From positions 175,122,556 through 175,186,555 of the forward strand of contig CP136067.1 in assembly GCA_032622095.1 (NCBI GenBank): DNA of 64,000 nt. Direction: 5' to 3'. This document shows positions 33,691-44,322 of the stretch, one piece after another; position 1 is the first letter of the stretch; each line of letters begins with the position of its first letter. The translations under genes and the position numbers were made by a program. The notes under the pieces are model-generated. The model was not told the origin of the DNA. It ran no database searches and saw only the letters and a list, made by a program, of their open reading frames with translations. The DNA comes from Siphonodentalium dalli (Eukaryota; Mollusca; Scaphopoda; Gadilida; Siphonodentaliidae).

Positions 33691-34920
33691 CTAATCTCCG
33701 GTGTGGATTCTCTTATGTTTCGCCAAGTAGCCTGATCGACTAAATGATTTCCCGCATATATCACAATGGTAAGGCTTATCTCCGGTGTGGATTCTCTTAT
33801 GTTTCACCAAGTTGCTCGATGTATTAAACGATTTCCCGCATATATCACAATGGTAAGGCTTATCTCCGGTGTGGATTCTCTTATGTTTCGCCAAGTTGCC
33901 TGATTGACTAAATGATTTCCCGCATATATCACAATGATAAGGCTTATCTCCGGTGTGGATTCTCTTATGCCTCGCCAAGTGACTCGATTGATTAAACGAT
34001 TCCCCACATATATCACAACGGTAAGGCTTATCTCCGGTGTGGATTCTCTTATGTATCACCAATCTGCTTGATTGATTAAATGATTTCCCGCATATATCAC
34101 AATGATAAGGCTTATCTCCGGTGTGGATTCTCTTATGTTTCACAACGTCGCTCGATTGACTAAACGATTTCCCGCATATATCACAATGGTAAGGCTTATC
34201 TCCGGTGTGGATTCTCTTATGTTTCACCAAGTTGCTCGATGTATTAAATGATTTCCCGCATATATCACAATGATAAGGCTTATCTCCGGTGTGGATTCTC
34301 TTATGTTTCACCAAGTTGCTCGATGTATTAAACGATTTCCCACATATATCACAATGGTAAGGCTTATCTCCGGTGTGGATTCTCTTATGTTTCGCCAAGT
34401 TGCCTGATTGACTAAATGATTTCTCGCATATATCACAATGATAAGGCTTATCTCCGGTGTGGATTCTCTTATGCATCGCCAAGTGATTCGATTGATTAAA
34501 TGATTCCCCGCATATATCACAATGGTAAGGCTTATCTCCGGTGTGGATTATCTTATGTCTCACCAAGCTGCTCGATCGATTAAATGATTTCCCGCATATA
34601 TCACAATGGTAAGGCTCATCTCCGGCGTGTATTCTCTTATGTCTTGTCAGGTGACTCGATCGATTAAATGATTTCCCGCATATATCACACCAAGAAGGCT
34701 TATCTCCAGTGTGGATTCTCTTATGTGTCGCCAAGCTGCCCGATTGGGTAAACGTCCCGCATACGTCACACTGATGCCGTTTATTATCTGTGTAGGCGGT
34801 CTCATGAACATCCAGGCTAGCATCTCCCATCGTGTGCCGGTGTTCTAAAATATAAGTATGGTTGTAAAATAAGTATGGTTTTTTATGTTTTTTTCGTCTG
34901 CGCATGTTCACTCCTCCCAT
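33691..34920 (-). CDS. Transposon-fused C2H2 array, ZNF-1 of unit 2 (13 fingers before stop)
   Basis: A 409-codon frame. Residues 1 to about 28 are encoded by the end of the CCGG-flanked transposon (34,841-34,920) and include MRRRKKHKK, an NLS-like basic run. The host part begins near MGDASLDVHETAYTDNK and gives 13 fingers of 28 residues with TGDKP linkers. Finger 1 lacks two residues (CGTF instead of CGKSF), which should weaken it. Helix tips include RSSHLTR, RSSSLVR, QSNHLAM, QSGNLAK, TSSNLVK (three times), QSSDVVK, QSSRLVI, QSSHLAR and RSGYLAK. The frame ends at a nonsense codon in the 13th linker; nine more fingers lie beyond. The native upstream exon is 6 kb away and frameshifted, so this chimeric start is the only intact one. 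Confidence 0.6.
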   Translation of the reverse strand: MGGVNMRRRKKHKKPYLFYNHTYILEHRHTMGDASLDVHETAYTDNKRHQCDVCGTFTQSGSLATHKRIHTGDKPSWCDICGKSFNRSSHLTRHKRIHAGDEPYHCDICGKSFNRSSSLVRHKIIHTGDKPYHCDICGESFNQSNHLAMHKRIHTGDKPYHCDICEKSFSQSGNLAKHKRIHTGDKPYHCDICGKSFNTSSNLVKHKRIHTGDKPYHCDICGKSFNTSSNLVKHKRIHTGDKPYHCDICGKSFSQSSDVVKHKRIHTGDKPYHCDICGKSFNQSSRLVIHKRIHTGDKPYRCDICGESFNQSSHLARHKRIHTGDKPYHCDICGKSFSQSGNLAKHKRIHTGDKPYHCDICGKSFNTSSNLVKHKRIHTGDKPYHCDICGKSFSRSGYLAKHKRIHTGD

Positions 34921-35479
34921 AAAACGTAGGTTGCGCCTCGGTGGGAAACAGTATCACCAAAGAGTGGGTGTTCAGCACCGATCTTCAAGCAAGTGAAAAT
35001 TGAATGATTTAATCGATATATAGTCACACGAAAGGAACATACACAATTTTGGCGAGCAAAATGAATCTTATTATCACATCACACAAAATAATTTGGGAAT
35101 TGCGCGTTATGTATACATATTAAGTTTGGTGTTTGTACATCTATGATTAATTATGTGCTTCTTCCCTTCCAAATGAAATTCACAACCCTGGGGACATCAC
35201 ATATAGGCCTACAGAGACGCTAAAACACAATTAGACCCGACAAATTGAAAAGTATATGGAAAATGAACAAATTTCAGGAATGTAATTTGAGTTGTGTTTT
35301 ATTCGTCTTCATTGTGTATTATTCGAAGTTCAAAATAGATTATTCCAAACATAAATTGCATCTGATTTCTGTGTTAATCCAATTTACTACATTTATTATA
35401 TAATGCCACACAAACAACACATGGAACGTCTTACAAATCTGAATGTCGTGACTTTGTCGTTGGTTTTTTAAAATTTGTA

Positions 35480-37650
35480 AGTAAAATAAGTATTGATTTT
35501 TCTGACAAATAAGTATGGTTGTCAAATAGCTCGGTATATATGGCTGGAAAGCGGAATATCGCCGGGGGGTAACGGGTGTTATCTTTTAAGATTATCATAA
35601 TAAAGAATATCTGGAAGCAGACATGCATACCGATTGTACAATTGTTTTAAGGCTTCTAACTTTAACAAGATATGGTTTCGTTTGCAAAATAAGTATTGTT
35701 TTTTCCGACAAATAAGTATGGTTGTCAAATTTATTTATGACTCCAGCCGTTTATTAATTTCCATTATAATTACCATGTTGTTTGCATCATTCGTAGAGCA
35801 CACAAGTCACAAGTGTACTTTGCGCTAATTAATGGCTCAAATTCATTCATTCATATATATTATGTTGAGTATAAAAGGAGATGGTCTCATAAATAGCCGG
35901 ATTCAGTGTACAGTACCCTTTAATCCCAAGCCATGCAAGTCTCGCACGATGTGAACTCTTTCCAGTCGGTGCATTGTGTCCATGGACCAACCATGACCAT
36001 ACGTACACATGCATGCAGGCTGACTTGAAGTGGTTTTGCAGTAAGAGGTCACACCAGTAGCAACATTTACTTGAAGTGGCCTAATAGGGTATGATAGACC
36101 TCTGGTAGGACCGACAGGAAACCACCACCAGGGGCCATCAATACCACTCGAGGGAAGAAGAAAAAGAACAATTGAAACGCAGAAACAGTATACATAATAA
36201 GGGAGAAAAGCGAAAAAGAAGAAGTAAAAAAAAAAGTTTAGATCATTTTCCCATCATTTTTCATTGTTATATCACCATTTATAACACCCAACATCATTCC
36301 TAAGTGGGTCGTGGGGGAGGATATACTGTCATTCCAAATCCTCCCGGGCCCCAATACCAAATTCCCAATAAACGGTTCGCGGTCATTTAGACCCACTCAC
36401 ATAATCACATGTTTTAATTTGTAAGTAAAATAAGTATTGATTTTTCCGACAAATAAGTATTGTTGTCAAATATTGTTCGGTATGACTGTAAAGCGGAATA
36501 TCGGGGATAATTATAACGGGTGTCATCTTTTTAAGATTATCATAATAAAGAACATCTGGAAGCAGAAATGCATACCGATTGTAAAATTATTTTAAGGCGT
36601 CTAACTTTAACAAGACATGGTTTCGTTTGCAAAATAAGTATTGATTTTTCTGACAAATAAGTATGGTTGGCACATATGTAGGCTATATAGACATGGTTGG
36701 AGACTGCAGAGGGATTATCATGAACAATTTCTATCTAGATAATCATACAAAAAGGTCAAATATGAGAATGAAATTGCATACTTATTATACAGATCCCACA
36801 TTTGTTTTAATTTGTAAGTAAAATAAGTATTGATTTTTCCGACAAATAAGTATGGTTGTCAAATAGCTCGGTATGACTGGATAACGGATTATCGGGGATA
36901 ACGGGTGTCATCTTTTAAGATTATCATACTAAAGAACATCTGGAAGCAGAAATGCATACCGATTGTACAATTGCTTTAATGCTTCTAACATTAACAAGAA
37001 ATATTTTCGTTTGCAAAATAAGTATTGATTTTTCCGACAAATAAGTATGGTTGTCAAATAGCTTGGTATGACTGGATAGCGGATTATCGGGGATAACGGG
37101 TGTCATCTTTTAAGATTATCATACTAAAGAACATCTGGAAGCAGAAATGCATACCGATTGTACAATTGCTTTAATGCTTCTAACATTAACAAGAAATATT
37201 TTCGTTTGCAAAATAAGTATTGATTTTTCCGACAAATAAGTATGGTTGTCAAATAGCTTGGTATGACTGGATAGCGGATTATCGGGGATAACGGGTGTCA
37301 TCTTTTAAGATTATCATACTAAAGAACATCTGGAAGCAGAAATGCATACCGATTGTACAATTGCTTTAATGCTTCTAACATTAACAAGAAATATTTTCGT
37401 TTGCAAAATAAGTATTGATTTTTCCGACAAATAAGTATGGTTGTCAAAAAACTGGGTATAATATGACTTGAAAGCGGATTATCGGGGATGACGGGTGTCC
37501 TCTTTTAAGATTACCAAACTAAAGAACATCTGGAAGCAGAAATGCGTACCGATTTTACAATTGTTTTAAGGATTCTAACATTTACAATACATTTTGTCGT
37601 TTGCAAAATAAGTATTGATTTTTGTCACAAATAAGTATGGTTGGCACATA
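35480..37650 (+). repeat. ~195-bp tandem/dispersed repeats carrying TIR-like words
   Basis: Nine or so blocks contain AATAAGTATTGATTTTT and ACAAATAAGTATGGTTG, the second matching the TIR word ATAAGTATGGTTGT. From 36,840 to 37,440 three units repeat in strict tandem with period 195 bp; 36,924-37,118 and 37,119-37,313 look identical. Earlier blocks (35,490-36,660) are spread out and more diverged. Confidence 0.85.
35728..35850 (+). repeat. Direct repeat partner of 38,511-38,634, with Helitron empty site
   Basis: A ~123-bp segment starting AATTTATTTATGACTCCAGC. At 35,849/35,850 the uninterrupted sequence ATTCATTCA|TTCATATATA shows the target that the Helitron-like piece occupies in the second copy. 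Confidence 0.8.
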
Positions 37651-37700
37651 TGTATTGGAGACTGGAGAGGGATTATCATGAACGATTTTATCTAAATAAT

Positions 37701-37933
37701 GGCTGCGGATACACGTACCACAATGCGATGGCATGGTAGGTGTGACAATTTATTATAGTGCTTATTTGGTGACAATCTGTCGTCATATTTCTGTGCCATA
37801 GCTGGTTATGTTGCCCGCTGAGTTTCCGCATAATGAGTCGACTCGACCAATTAACCAATTGTCACCAAACTCCACCATAATAAATTGTCACACCTACTAT
37901 GTCATCGCTACCGCGATACGTGTGTCCGCAGCC
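37701..37933. mobile_element. 233-bp foldback MITE with empty site nearby
   Basis: Arms of about 80 bp pair imperfectly, from GGCTGCGGATACACG to CGTGTGTCCGCAGCC, each with TAGGTGTGACAATTTATTAT. The flanks are TAAATAAT and AATCATACAAAAAGG. The paralogous sequence at about 36,733-36,760 (CTAGATAATCATACAAAAAGG) has no insertion, implying a 3-bp AAT duplication. Confidence 0.75.
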
Positions 37934-38010
37934 AATCATACAAAAAGGTCAAATATGTATGGAAGCGTTTAAGTGCCACCTAACAAAAAATACTATGAGA
38001 TATATATATA

Positions 38011-38216
38011 GTATCTCCCTAAGTAGGAGATAGTATCCCCTAATTAGGACTTAGTATCTCCTAATTAGGAGATATTATATTCTAATTAGGACTTAGTATC
38101 TCCTAATTAGGATATATTATCTCCTAATTAGGAGATACAGGAGATATTATCTCCTAATTAGGACTTAGTGTCTCCTAATTGGGAGATATTATCTCCTAAT
38201 TAGGAGATAATATAGA
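38011..38216. repeat. Palindromic minisatellite of TATCTCCTAATTAGGAGATA
   Basis: At least seven imperfect copies of a self-complementary word centred on CCTAATTAGG, alternating with ACTTAGTATCTCC. Every copy can fold on itself or pair with its neighbour. Confidence 0.9.
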
Positions 38217-38344
38217 TATAAAGAACTCAACACCAGCTAGCGGTCATTTTCATTCCCATTCATCGCTCAGAGTCGCCGCCCAGAGAAAGGACGTGCCCTC
38301 TTTGAGTGACGGTTGATTTTTCTGTCGGGCTTGGCTGGGCATGG

Positions 38345-38634
38345 ATAGCTTAAATGGGGACTGTACACTAAATCCGACCATTTGTGTGACCATCTCAGTT
38401 TATAATCAACAGAGTTTATGCAACAAATGGATGAATTTGAGACATGTATTAGTGCAAAATACACTCGTGTGCTCTATGAACGAATAAAATAACATGGTAT
38501 TTATAATGAAAATTTATTTATGACTCCAGCCGTTTATTAATTTCCATTATAATTACCATGTTGTTTGCATCAGTCGTAGAGCACACAAGTCACAAGTGTA
38601 CTTTGCGCTTATTAATGGCTTAAATTCATTCATC
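38345..38634. repeat. Inverted then direct copy of the 35,740-35,930 segment (hairpin)
   Basis: 38,345-38,510 is a diverged inverted copy of about 35,740-35,930 (shared words GAGATGGTC, AGTGTACAGT, CACACGAGTGTATTTT-type). 38,511-38,634 is a direct copy of 35,728-35,850. The two halves can form a large hairpin around 38,511. Confidence 0.6.
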
Positions 38635-38656
38635 TCATATATATTTTTTGAAGACC

Positions 38657-38698
<42 letters not shown>

Positions 38699-38795
38699 AT
38701 TTATACAAATCTACGATTCTCGACCGATCGGGACGAAACTTGGTACGTGTGTGCAGTTTGACCAGGCGGTGGTCGTTGTCGTATTGGCGACCCCG
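38633..38795 (+). mobile_element. 5' end of a Helitron-like element, truncated
   Basis: Starts A|TCTCATATATATTTT at 38,632/38,633, with a (TCTG)n tract and the GATCGGGACGAAACTTGGTACG segment matching 5390-5535. The core repeats and 3' hairpin are missing. The paralogous empty site at 35,849/35,850 supports the position of the 5' end. Confidence 0.7.
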
Positions 38796-39149
38796 TAAAT
38801 TAAAAATTGAGAGTGTGTATGGTTGCGAGAGCAATCGCTCCCGTCTCCTGAGAAGGAATGTGGAGTGCATGTTGAAATTTCTAAGTAATAGTAATACTAT
38901 TACACTAGACGTCAAGTCGTCAACATGAAGATATATATAAAAAGTTAAATCCAAGATGGCTGCAGGCGGCCATGTTTTCCCACTGAAATTCAAAAACATT
39001 TGATAGCTCCCATCTACTGGTCACCCCGAACATGAATATAATGAAGTCTGATGACGATTGATTGAGGGATGTGCTCTGTACTGTAGAGTGAGCCAAAGGA
39101 TTTAGTCATGCAAAGAGCAAAATCCAAGATGGCTATCGGTGGCCATATT
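38796..39149. other. Non-coding stretch
   Basis: Contains two AATCCAAGATGGCTG/AATCCAAGATGGCTA words (about 38,948 and 39,119). No supported frame. Confidence 0.35.
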
Positions 39150-39640
39150 ACGAATCATGATTGAGTTATATACATCAATTAAATACATGTATCTTGGTCA
39201 TATTATAATGGTAGATCTCACTGATGATATCGCACGTCAATTCAGATCTGTATGCGCAAGGGCATGCAAACATGCTGGTTAGGAGGTTTCCGAGATGCTC
39301 TGTTCATGTAAAAACATTTCTGTTTGAACGATATGTCGCTCCAATGTACTGTTCACATCTGTGGACTACGTGGTCCAACATGAGGAAACTCGCATTGTTT
39401 GCTATAACAATTCATTCAGACTCTTGATGGGATATGAACGTTCATGCAGCGCAAGTGAGATGTTTGTATCGAGGTGGGTGCCAAACTTGCTGATGTTACG
39501 AAGAAAAAGTATTTACAGCTTCCGCGAGAGAAACCAAACAAGCCCAAAATCAAATTCTCTGATTTCTGCCATTTGCAATTCAGATATTAAATATAACTCA
39601 GAACTATTTACTATGTGGAACCACATTCTATATTAATTTC
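39150..39640 (+). pseudogene. LINE reverse transcriptase C-terminal fragment
   Basis: Across frames the translation gives LGH-type and VDLTDDIARQFRSVCARAC, then VKTFLFERY, then EETRIVCYNNSFRLLMGYER and MFVSRWVPNLLMLRRKSIYSF. This is the standard thumb/post-RT region of non-LTR retrotransposons. There are several frameshifts and no RT core, so it is a 5'-truncated, decayed copy unrelated in detail to LINE-A, -B or -C. Confidence 0.65.
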
Positions 39641-39940
39641 AGATATTCTATCTAATCCATATTATGGCATATATATGGACACATATAAATATAACATACA
39701 ATTAAAAAGAAAGGAAACTAGGACTAGGAGTAGGACTTTCCTTATAAATATTATTAATATATTCAGAATCAGACTAGTAAATAGCAGTACTAGTATATTA
39801 CTATTAGTTATATAATATTAACTTATAATTTAGTTCTAATACATTGGAATCAAAATTGATTTGACAAAATTACTTTCTAATTTGTCAATTTAGTGACTTG
39901 AAGTTCGAAATTTATTTATATCTCATACTCATACTCGTGA
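39641..39940. other. AT-rich non-coding stretch
   Basis: Dominated by ACTAGTAxTA and ATATAAxTA words. Nothing supported. Confidence 0.4.
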
Positions 39941-39948
39941 GTCATAGT

Positions 39949-40333
39949 CAGGGGCGCCGGAAGAGGGGGAAGAGGGGACAGCTGACCCCCTGCACTTGAC
40001 CAAGGGGCCGGGGCGAGCGGGGGCAGGACTTGCCCTTTTTCTGGAGACAGAAAATGCTTTTTGTGTGTTTAATCTCGTCTTTTTATAGCAAAATGTGACT
40101 TTTTTGGTCCAAATACCACCAATTTCACAAGGAATATTAATTTTTTGTCAATTTTATCACAAAACGGCCATAAAAACCGACAAATAGGGGGTACCATTAA
40201 AATAGGGATTTTTGCCACAATTAATTTATGGTTATTTTCCCGAGTTTGCGGAGAAAATGCCCTTTTTTTGCGGAAAAGTGCCCTTTTTGTAGGCTCTGCC
40301 CCCCTTTACCCTTGGATGCTTCCGGCGCCCCTG
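39949..40333. mobile_element. hAT MITE, 385 bp, with 8-bp target duplication
   Basis: TIRs CAGGGGCGCCGGAAG and CTTCCGGCGCCCCTG are perfect over 15 bp. The target duplication GTCATAGT occurs at 39,941-39,948 and 40,334-40,341. An 8-bp duplication and CAGGGG-type ends are typical of hAT. The interior has no transposase. Confidence 0.9.
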
Positions 40334-40926
40334 GTCATAGTCATAATTAATAAATATGAGTTCTCAAACTCGTTTAGTGATGACTAGAGCGCCTATAAGT
40401 TAATATAATTGATTCCTGCACTGAAACAATCCTACAGACTAAACCGTAGTAAACGTCATTGTTTTCCTAGAAGTTGAAAGCGATTTTCAAGTTTGGGATG
40501 CATGTAATTGTCGTATGTAGCTCACAAAATCCGAGAAGTCTGATTGTTATTGCTCAGTTCAACTCGATAAAAGAGACAAAATGATTGACAGTCGGTTTAT
40601 ACAGACCTCACAGTGAAGGTTACAACGCGCGCATGCGCATACTCGCGCATTAGATGTTTTGTGTCCTATGCGCATGCCTAAGCCAAAAACCATACTTATT
40701 TTACAACCATACTTATATTTTAGAACACCGGGAATTGTGACAGTCAGCTGTATATCTCGTGAAGCGGCAGTCCGAGTATATATAGCGAGAATTTGATCTA
40801 ACTATATCTGAATTCCACAGTGTAACTGTAAATTATTTAGTTCGTGATATGGAGGGATCACGTATCAATCTACCGATTTTCAAGTCGAACAAAGGACGAC
40901 GGAAATACCGTATTATGTTGAACTAC

Positions 40927-41077
40927 CATGCGCGCATTGTGGTTTTGTTTAGTAGAACCGTTCATAAAACGATAGATGTCTACACAGCCTAAATGTGCAT
41001 TAGTGTAAAAGTCCGGCCGGTTTAGCGCCACAAACTCGACAGTAATTTCGTCGTATAACTCTTCACCCGATGGTGGA
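40927..41077 (-). pseudogene. Candidate ZNF-1 upstream exon, unit 2, frameshifted
   Basis: Homologue of 15,516-15,678 with an 11-bp deletion next to the poly-C/CAG acceptor and a 1-bp deletion before the donor. The first creates an early TGA if read from the acceptor; the second shifts the frame into the finger exon. The finger exon itself is now beyond a 5.9-kb transposon. Confidence 0.35.
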
Positions 41078-41491
41078 CTGGGGGGGGGGGGGGGTGACAT
41101 ACTCTTTTTATTATGTTATAGTCTACATGTATTATTGTATTTAGAAACTGACGACCGACGCATATAGATGCGTGTTATTATGGATTAGCCCTTATATAAA
41201 ACAAATACTAAAGTAAAAGCCCAGTAAACGATGGTTTACCACACTTTACTCTGTGCCAGTTAAAGTAAATGTAAATATATAATATCTGGGGTTTCCTCAT
41301 TGGACACGGAAATACAACGAAATAGAAAATTAAACGAATGGTAATATAGGATGCTACTTGGCGGGAACACAGATCTCGAGAATGAATACACAATGTACAT
41401 AACTTTGGTCCAAACAAATGAAGTGATAATTGGCATATAATAAATACAAGTTATATTAATACATGCACAACATAATAAGGTTTATACTCAC

Positions 41492-41690
41492 CAATATATA
41501 TATGCAGAAACGTGAAGATTGTATCAGATAACAATGAAAATAGCAACAGCAATAAAATAACGATGTGTTCAATTTGGTTTCTCTTTTAGTTCTTCCCTTG
41601 TCGATCTCGTCACTTCTTCTCGAGCCGAGAGTTCCAGTTAACTTTCCGGTACAAACTTATCGCCGCTCCGGCTCCGGTCACTTCCGATTG
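41492..41690 (-). promoter_or_regulatory. Candidate ZNF-1 promoter and first exon, unit 2
   Basis: Same layout as 15,869-16,070: donor TTG|GTGAGT at 41,486-41,491 and an ETS-type CGGAAGTG word at 41,679-41,686. The cluster of CG dinucleotides is conserved. A 210-bp segment inserted at about 41,118-41,345 separates it further from the candidate exon than in unit 1. Confidence 0.3.
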
Positions 41691-44322
41691 ACTTATCTCC
41701 CATTGATCAGAAACCCAATTTCACAACACTATTCCCCCTTTAAAATAATTAGAGTCCAGCGGAGGGAACAGCGATCCAGATCAAAATTCACAATTGAAAT
41801 AATCACAAGGTGTGCGGAGAAAATCATTCCACAACAAAGAAAAAATACCATGCCTGTTCGGTGTACAATGTTTGCATGAACGAACAAAACATAGTTCTAT
41901 GATTATACAAGAAAATGATTAGAGAAAAACAAAATACCGTACCAGGTCGGTTTACAAATAATTCGATGAAAGGAATGAATGATTAGCAAATAACCACTCT
42001 TCAATAAGCTTGAGAATTTCAAATTACTTTGAACGGACTGACGTAGGTAACCGACGTAGATAACCTTTGCCCTACATGTATTTCGAATATCTCATGAACA
42101 TCGAACAATCTGTGTGAAGAGTGGAATGCCAGTATTTTGTTGACCCTTTATTTAAAACGAATTAACCAACATATTGAGTGAAATTATTGTGCAGTCACCA
42201 CTGATACTTAAGTTATAGTTTTAAAATTCACTAACTTACAAGATCTAATAAATGTGTTCTAAAAATTAGCAATGATCCAGCGATAACCGTGGTTGCTCCA
42301 ATCGCAGCAATGCAATTCAAATTTGAGGGTAACCTACTTGTTATGTGATGCTTTGAATGATGATAACAATATATTATGTTCACGTTGCATCAATTGAGCA
42401 ATGAAGCGATAATCATTGTTGCTGAACAGATAAAATTATGTTTCTTTTTTAGAAATCCAGTTCACGGGACAATCAAGCGACAATCGTTGCTCATCAGATA
42501 TAATTATCTGTTTCTTATTTAGAAATCCGGTTCGCAGGACAATTAGTAGAGCAATCAAGCGATAATCGTGGTTGCTCTTCAGAGAAAATTATACGTCCGT
42601 GTCTGTGTGAGCTGAATTTCATAAAATGTTGTTATCTGATTGTTCTCCTTGAAATCATATTAGCAATATTCTGGCCAATTCACACGCTACCTCGTCGACA
42701 ATCGCAGGCAGTGTTTTCTTTTTTTCTATGCCAAATACCACATTCTGCGGCTCGTCAGACACCACTTCTAGTACATGCCTCGTCCAACTGCATGAAGTCC
42801 CTTCTAATTTCCATTGAAATTTGCACAGGTAGTGCTCGGAACACGTGAAACCGATGTAATTTAAGTGTTAGGTCGTGTGTATGTGATCACGTGTGGACCA
42901 TTTGCTTAACTAGTAAACCCATTCAGGAGACAGTTAATGGATGGGAATCATTTGATCCACATAAGTCTGTGCTCTCGATCCATGAATGATACTATATATG
43001 TGTAAATAGTATATATGTGTAAATTTCTTGAAAGTTCAAAGCAGCTCAACTCATAATGATCATAAAATGACCAATCATTCATTGATTTAAATTGTAGTCA
43101 ACTAACTCATATTATGAATTATTATTCGATATGAAAACAAATTATAAAGAATACAGCCATATGAGAACTATTATTTCACAATAAAGATTTCCTGAAAGAT
43201 TATGGATTTATAATAACTCATTCTGAGAATTTACATCAAATTAATTATAGATATTACAACACAACACAATGCCTTGTTCAGTTTATGTCTGTTTATTTAT
43301 GTTCAATATGTTATGTTCTACCATTTTTGTCTATTGTTTTTGTTTAATGTTCTCTGTATATATCCTATATATCATATAATATCACTATCTATATTCTGAT
43401 CTATTCATAGAAAATACACGACAGTCACTGATTAGAAACTTAAAAAATTGCCAGTACAATAACTGACGAATAATTATACACCGGTATTGATAATAATTAC
43501 TGAATAAGTTAGAATAACTACAAATGAATCAAATTAGCTCTTTTTTTTCTTTGACTGATTAGAAACTTAAAAAATTACCAGTACAATAACTGACGAATAA
43601 TTATACACTGGTATTGATAATAATTACTGAATAAGTTAGAATAACTACAAATAAGTCAAATTAGCTCTTTTTTTTCTCTCTCTCTCTCCAGAAAGCGAAT
43701 TATATTGGAGATAACTTAATGACACAACAGTAAGCCTTATAAAATAATTCAACCATTAGGAATTGAAGATAACTCATTCTGAGATTTCTACATCAACTTA
43801 ACAAAAGATCATAACATTACGTAATGTCTTGTTCGGCTAATATTGTCTGATGTTATGTATACATCTCATATATTTCATTATATGTTGCATGCTATATATG
43901 TATACCCTTAATGTTTGTCTGATCTGTGCATGTAATACTTGTAACATATGTATGTCTATTTTCGCCTTCATTACTTCATATGCATGTCTATCATCGTCTA
44001 TCTTCCCCTTCATTACTTCATATGCATGTCTATCTTCCATTTCATATATACCTGTACGCATAAGTAAAATCGGAAAACATAACTATGTTTAGCGACAAAT
44101 ACCCACCTCAATATTAACTGATTTCGTACAGATAAGCATTTATTGTTTCATTACTTTACAAACCCTTGGAAAATAAACAAAGCATTTCTCTCTCGCCCCC
44201 CAACTTTAATACATATATTTGTGACATCCCCCATTTGGCATATCTGAAAGAAAAACAACTCTACAGGCCTTATATATCCCACTCACCCCATCCCACTCAC
44301 CCCACTCACACTGTACATTAAT
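41691..44322. other. Non-coding DNA between ZNF-1 and LINE-B, unit 2
   Basis: Collinear with 16,071-18,607. A ~120-bp segment is duplicated in tandem here (about 43,430-43,550 and 43,554-43,672; single in unit 1), and the TC tract is short. No supported gene; small frames at 43,850-44,090 are the same repeat artefacts as in unit 1. Confidence 0.55.

Larger units (their letters stand above)
34841..40727. mobile_element. 5,887-bp DNA transposon with 43-bp TIRs and CCGG target duplication (Ginger-like?)
   Basis: Perfect 43-bp inverted repeats (34,841-34,883 and 40,685-40,727) start TGTTCTAAAATATAAG. CCGG stands on both sides (34,837-34,840 and 40,728-40,731). Units 1 and 3 have one CCGG at this point (15,321-15,324 in unit 1). 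TGT...ACA ends with a 4-bp target recall Ginger-type elements, whose integrase-like transposase is related to that of Ty3; I hold the family name loosely. No transposase frame remains inside. Instead there are a 195-bp tandem array sharing TIR words, a foldback MITE, a palindromic minisatellite, a Helitron-like 5' piece, a LINE fragment and a hAT MITE. Confidence 0.75.

Noticed and set aside
33804-34520. Minus-strand frames of 70 codons within the ZNF-1 array
   Set aside because: Alternate-frame shadows of the 84-bp finger repeat.
36924-37301. Two identical 60-codon minus-strand frames
   Set aside because: Same non-coding 195-bp repeat unit read twice; no protein character.
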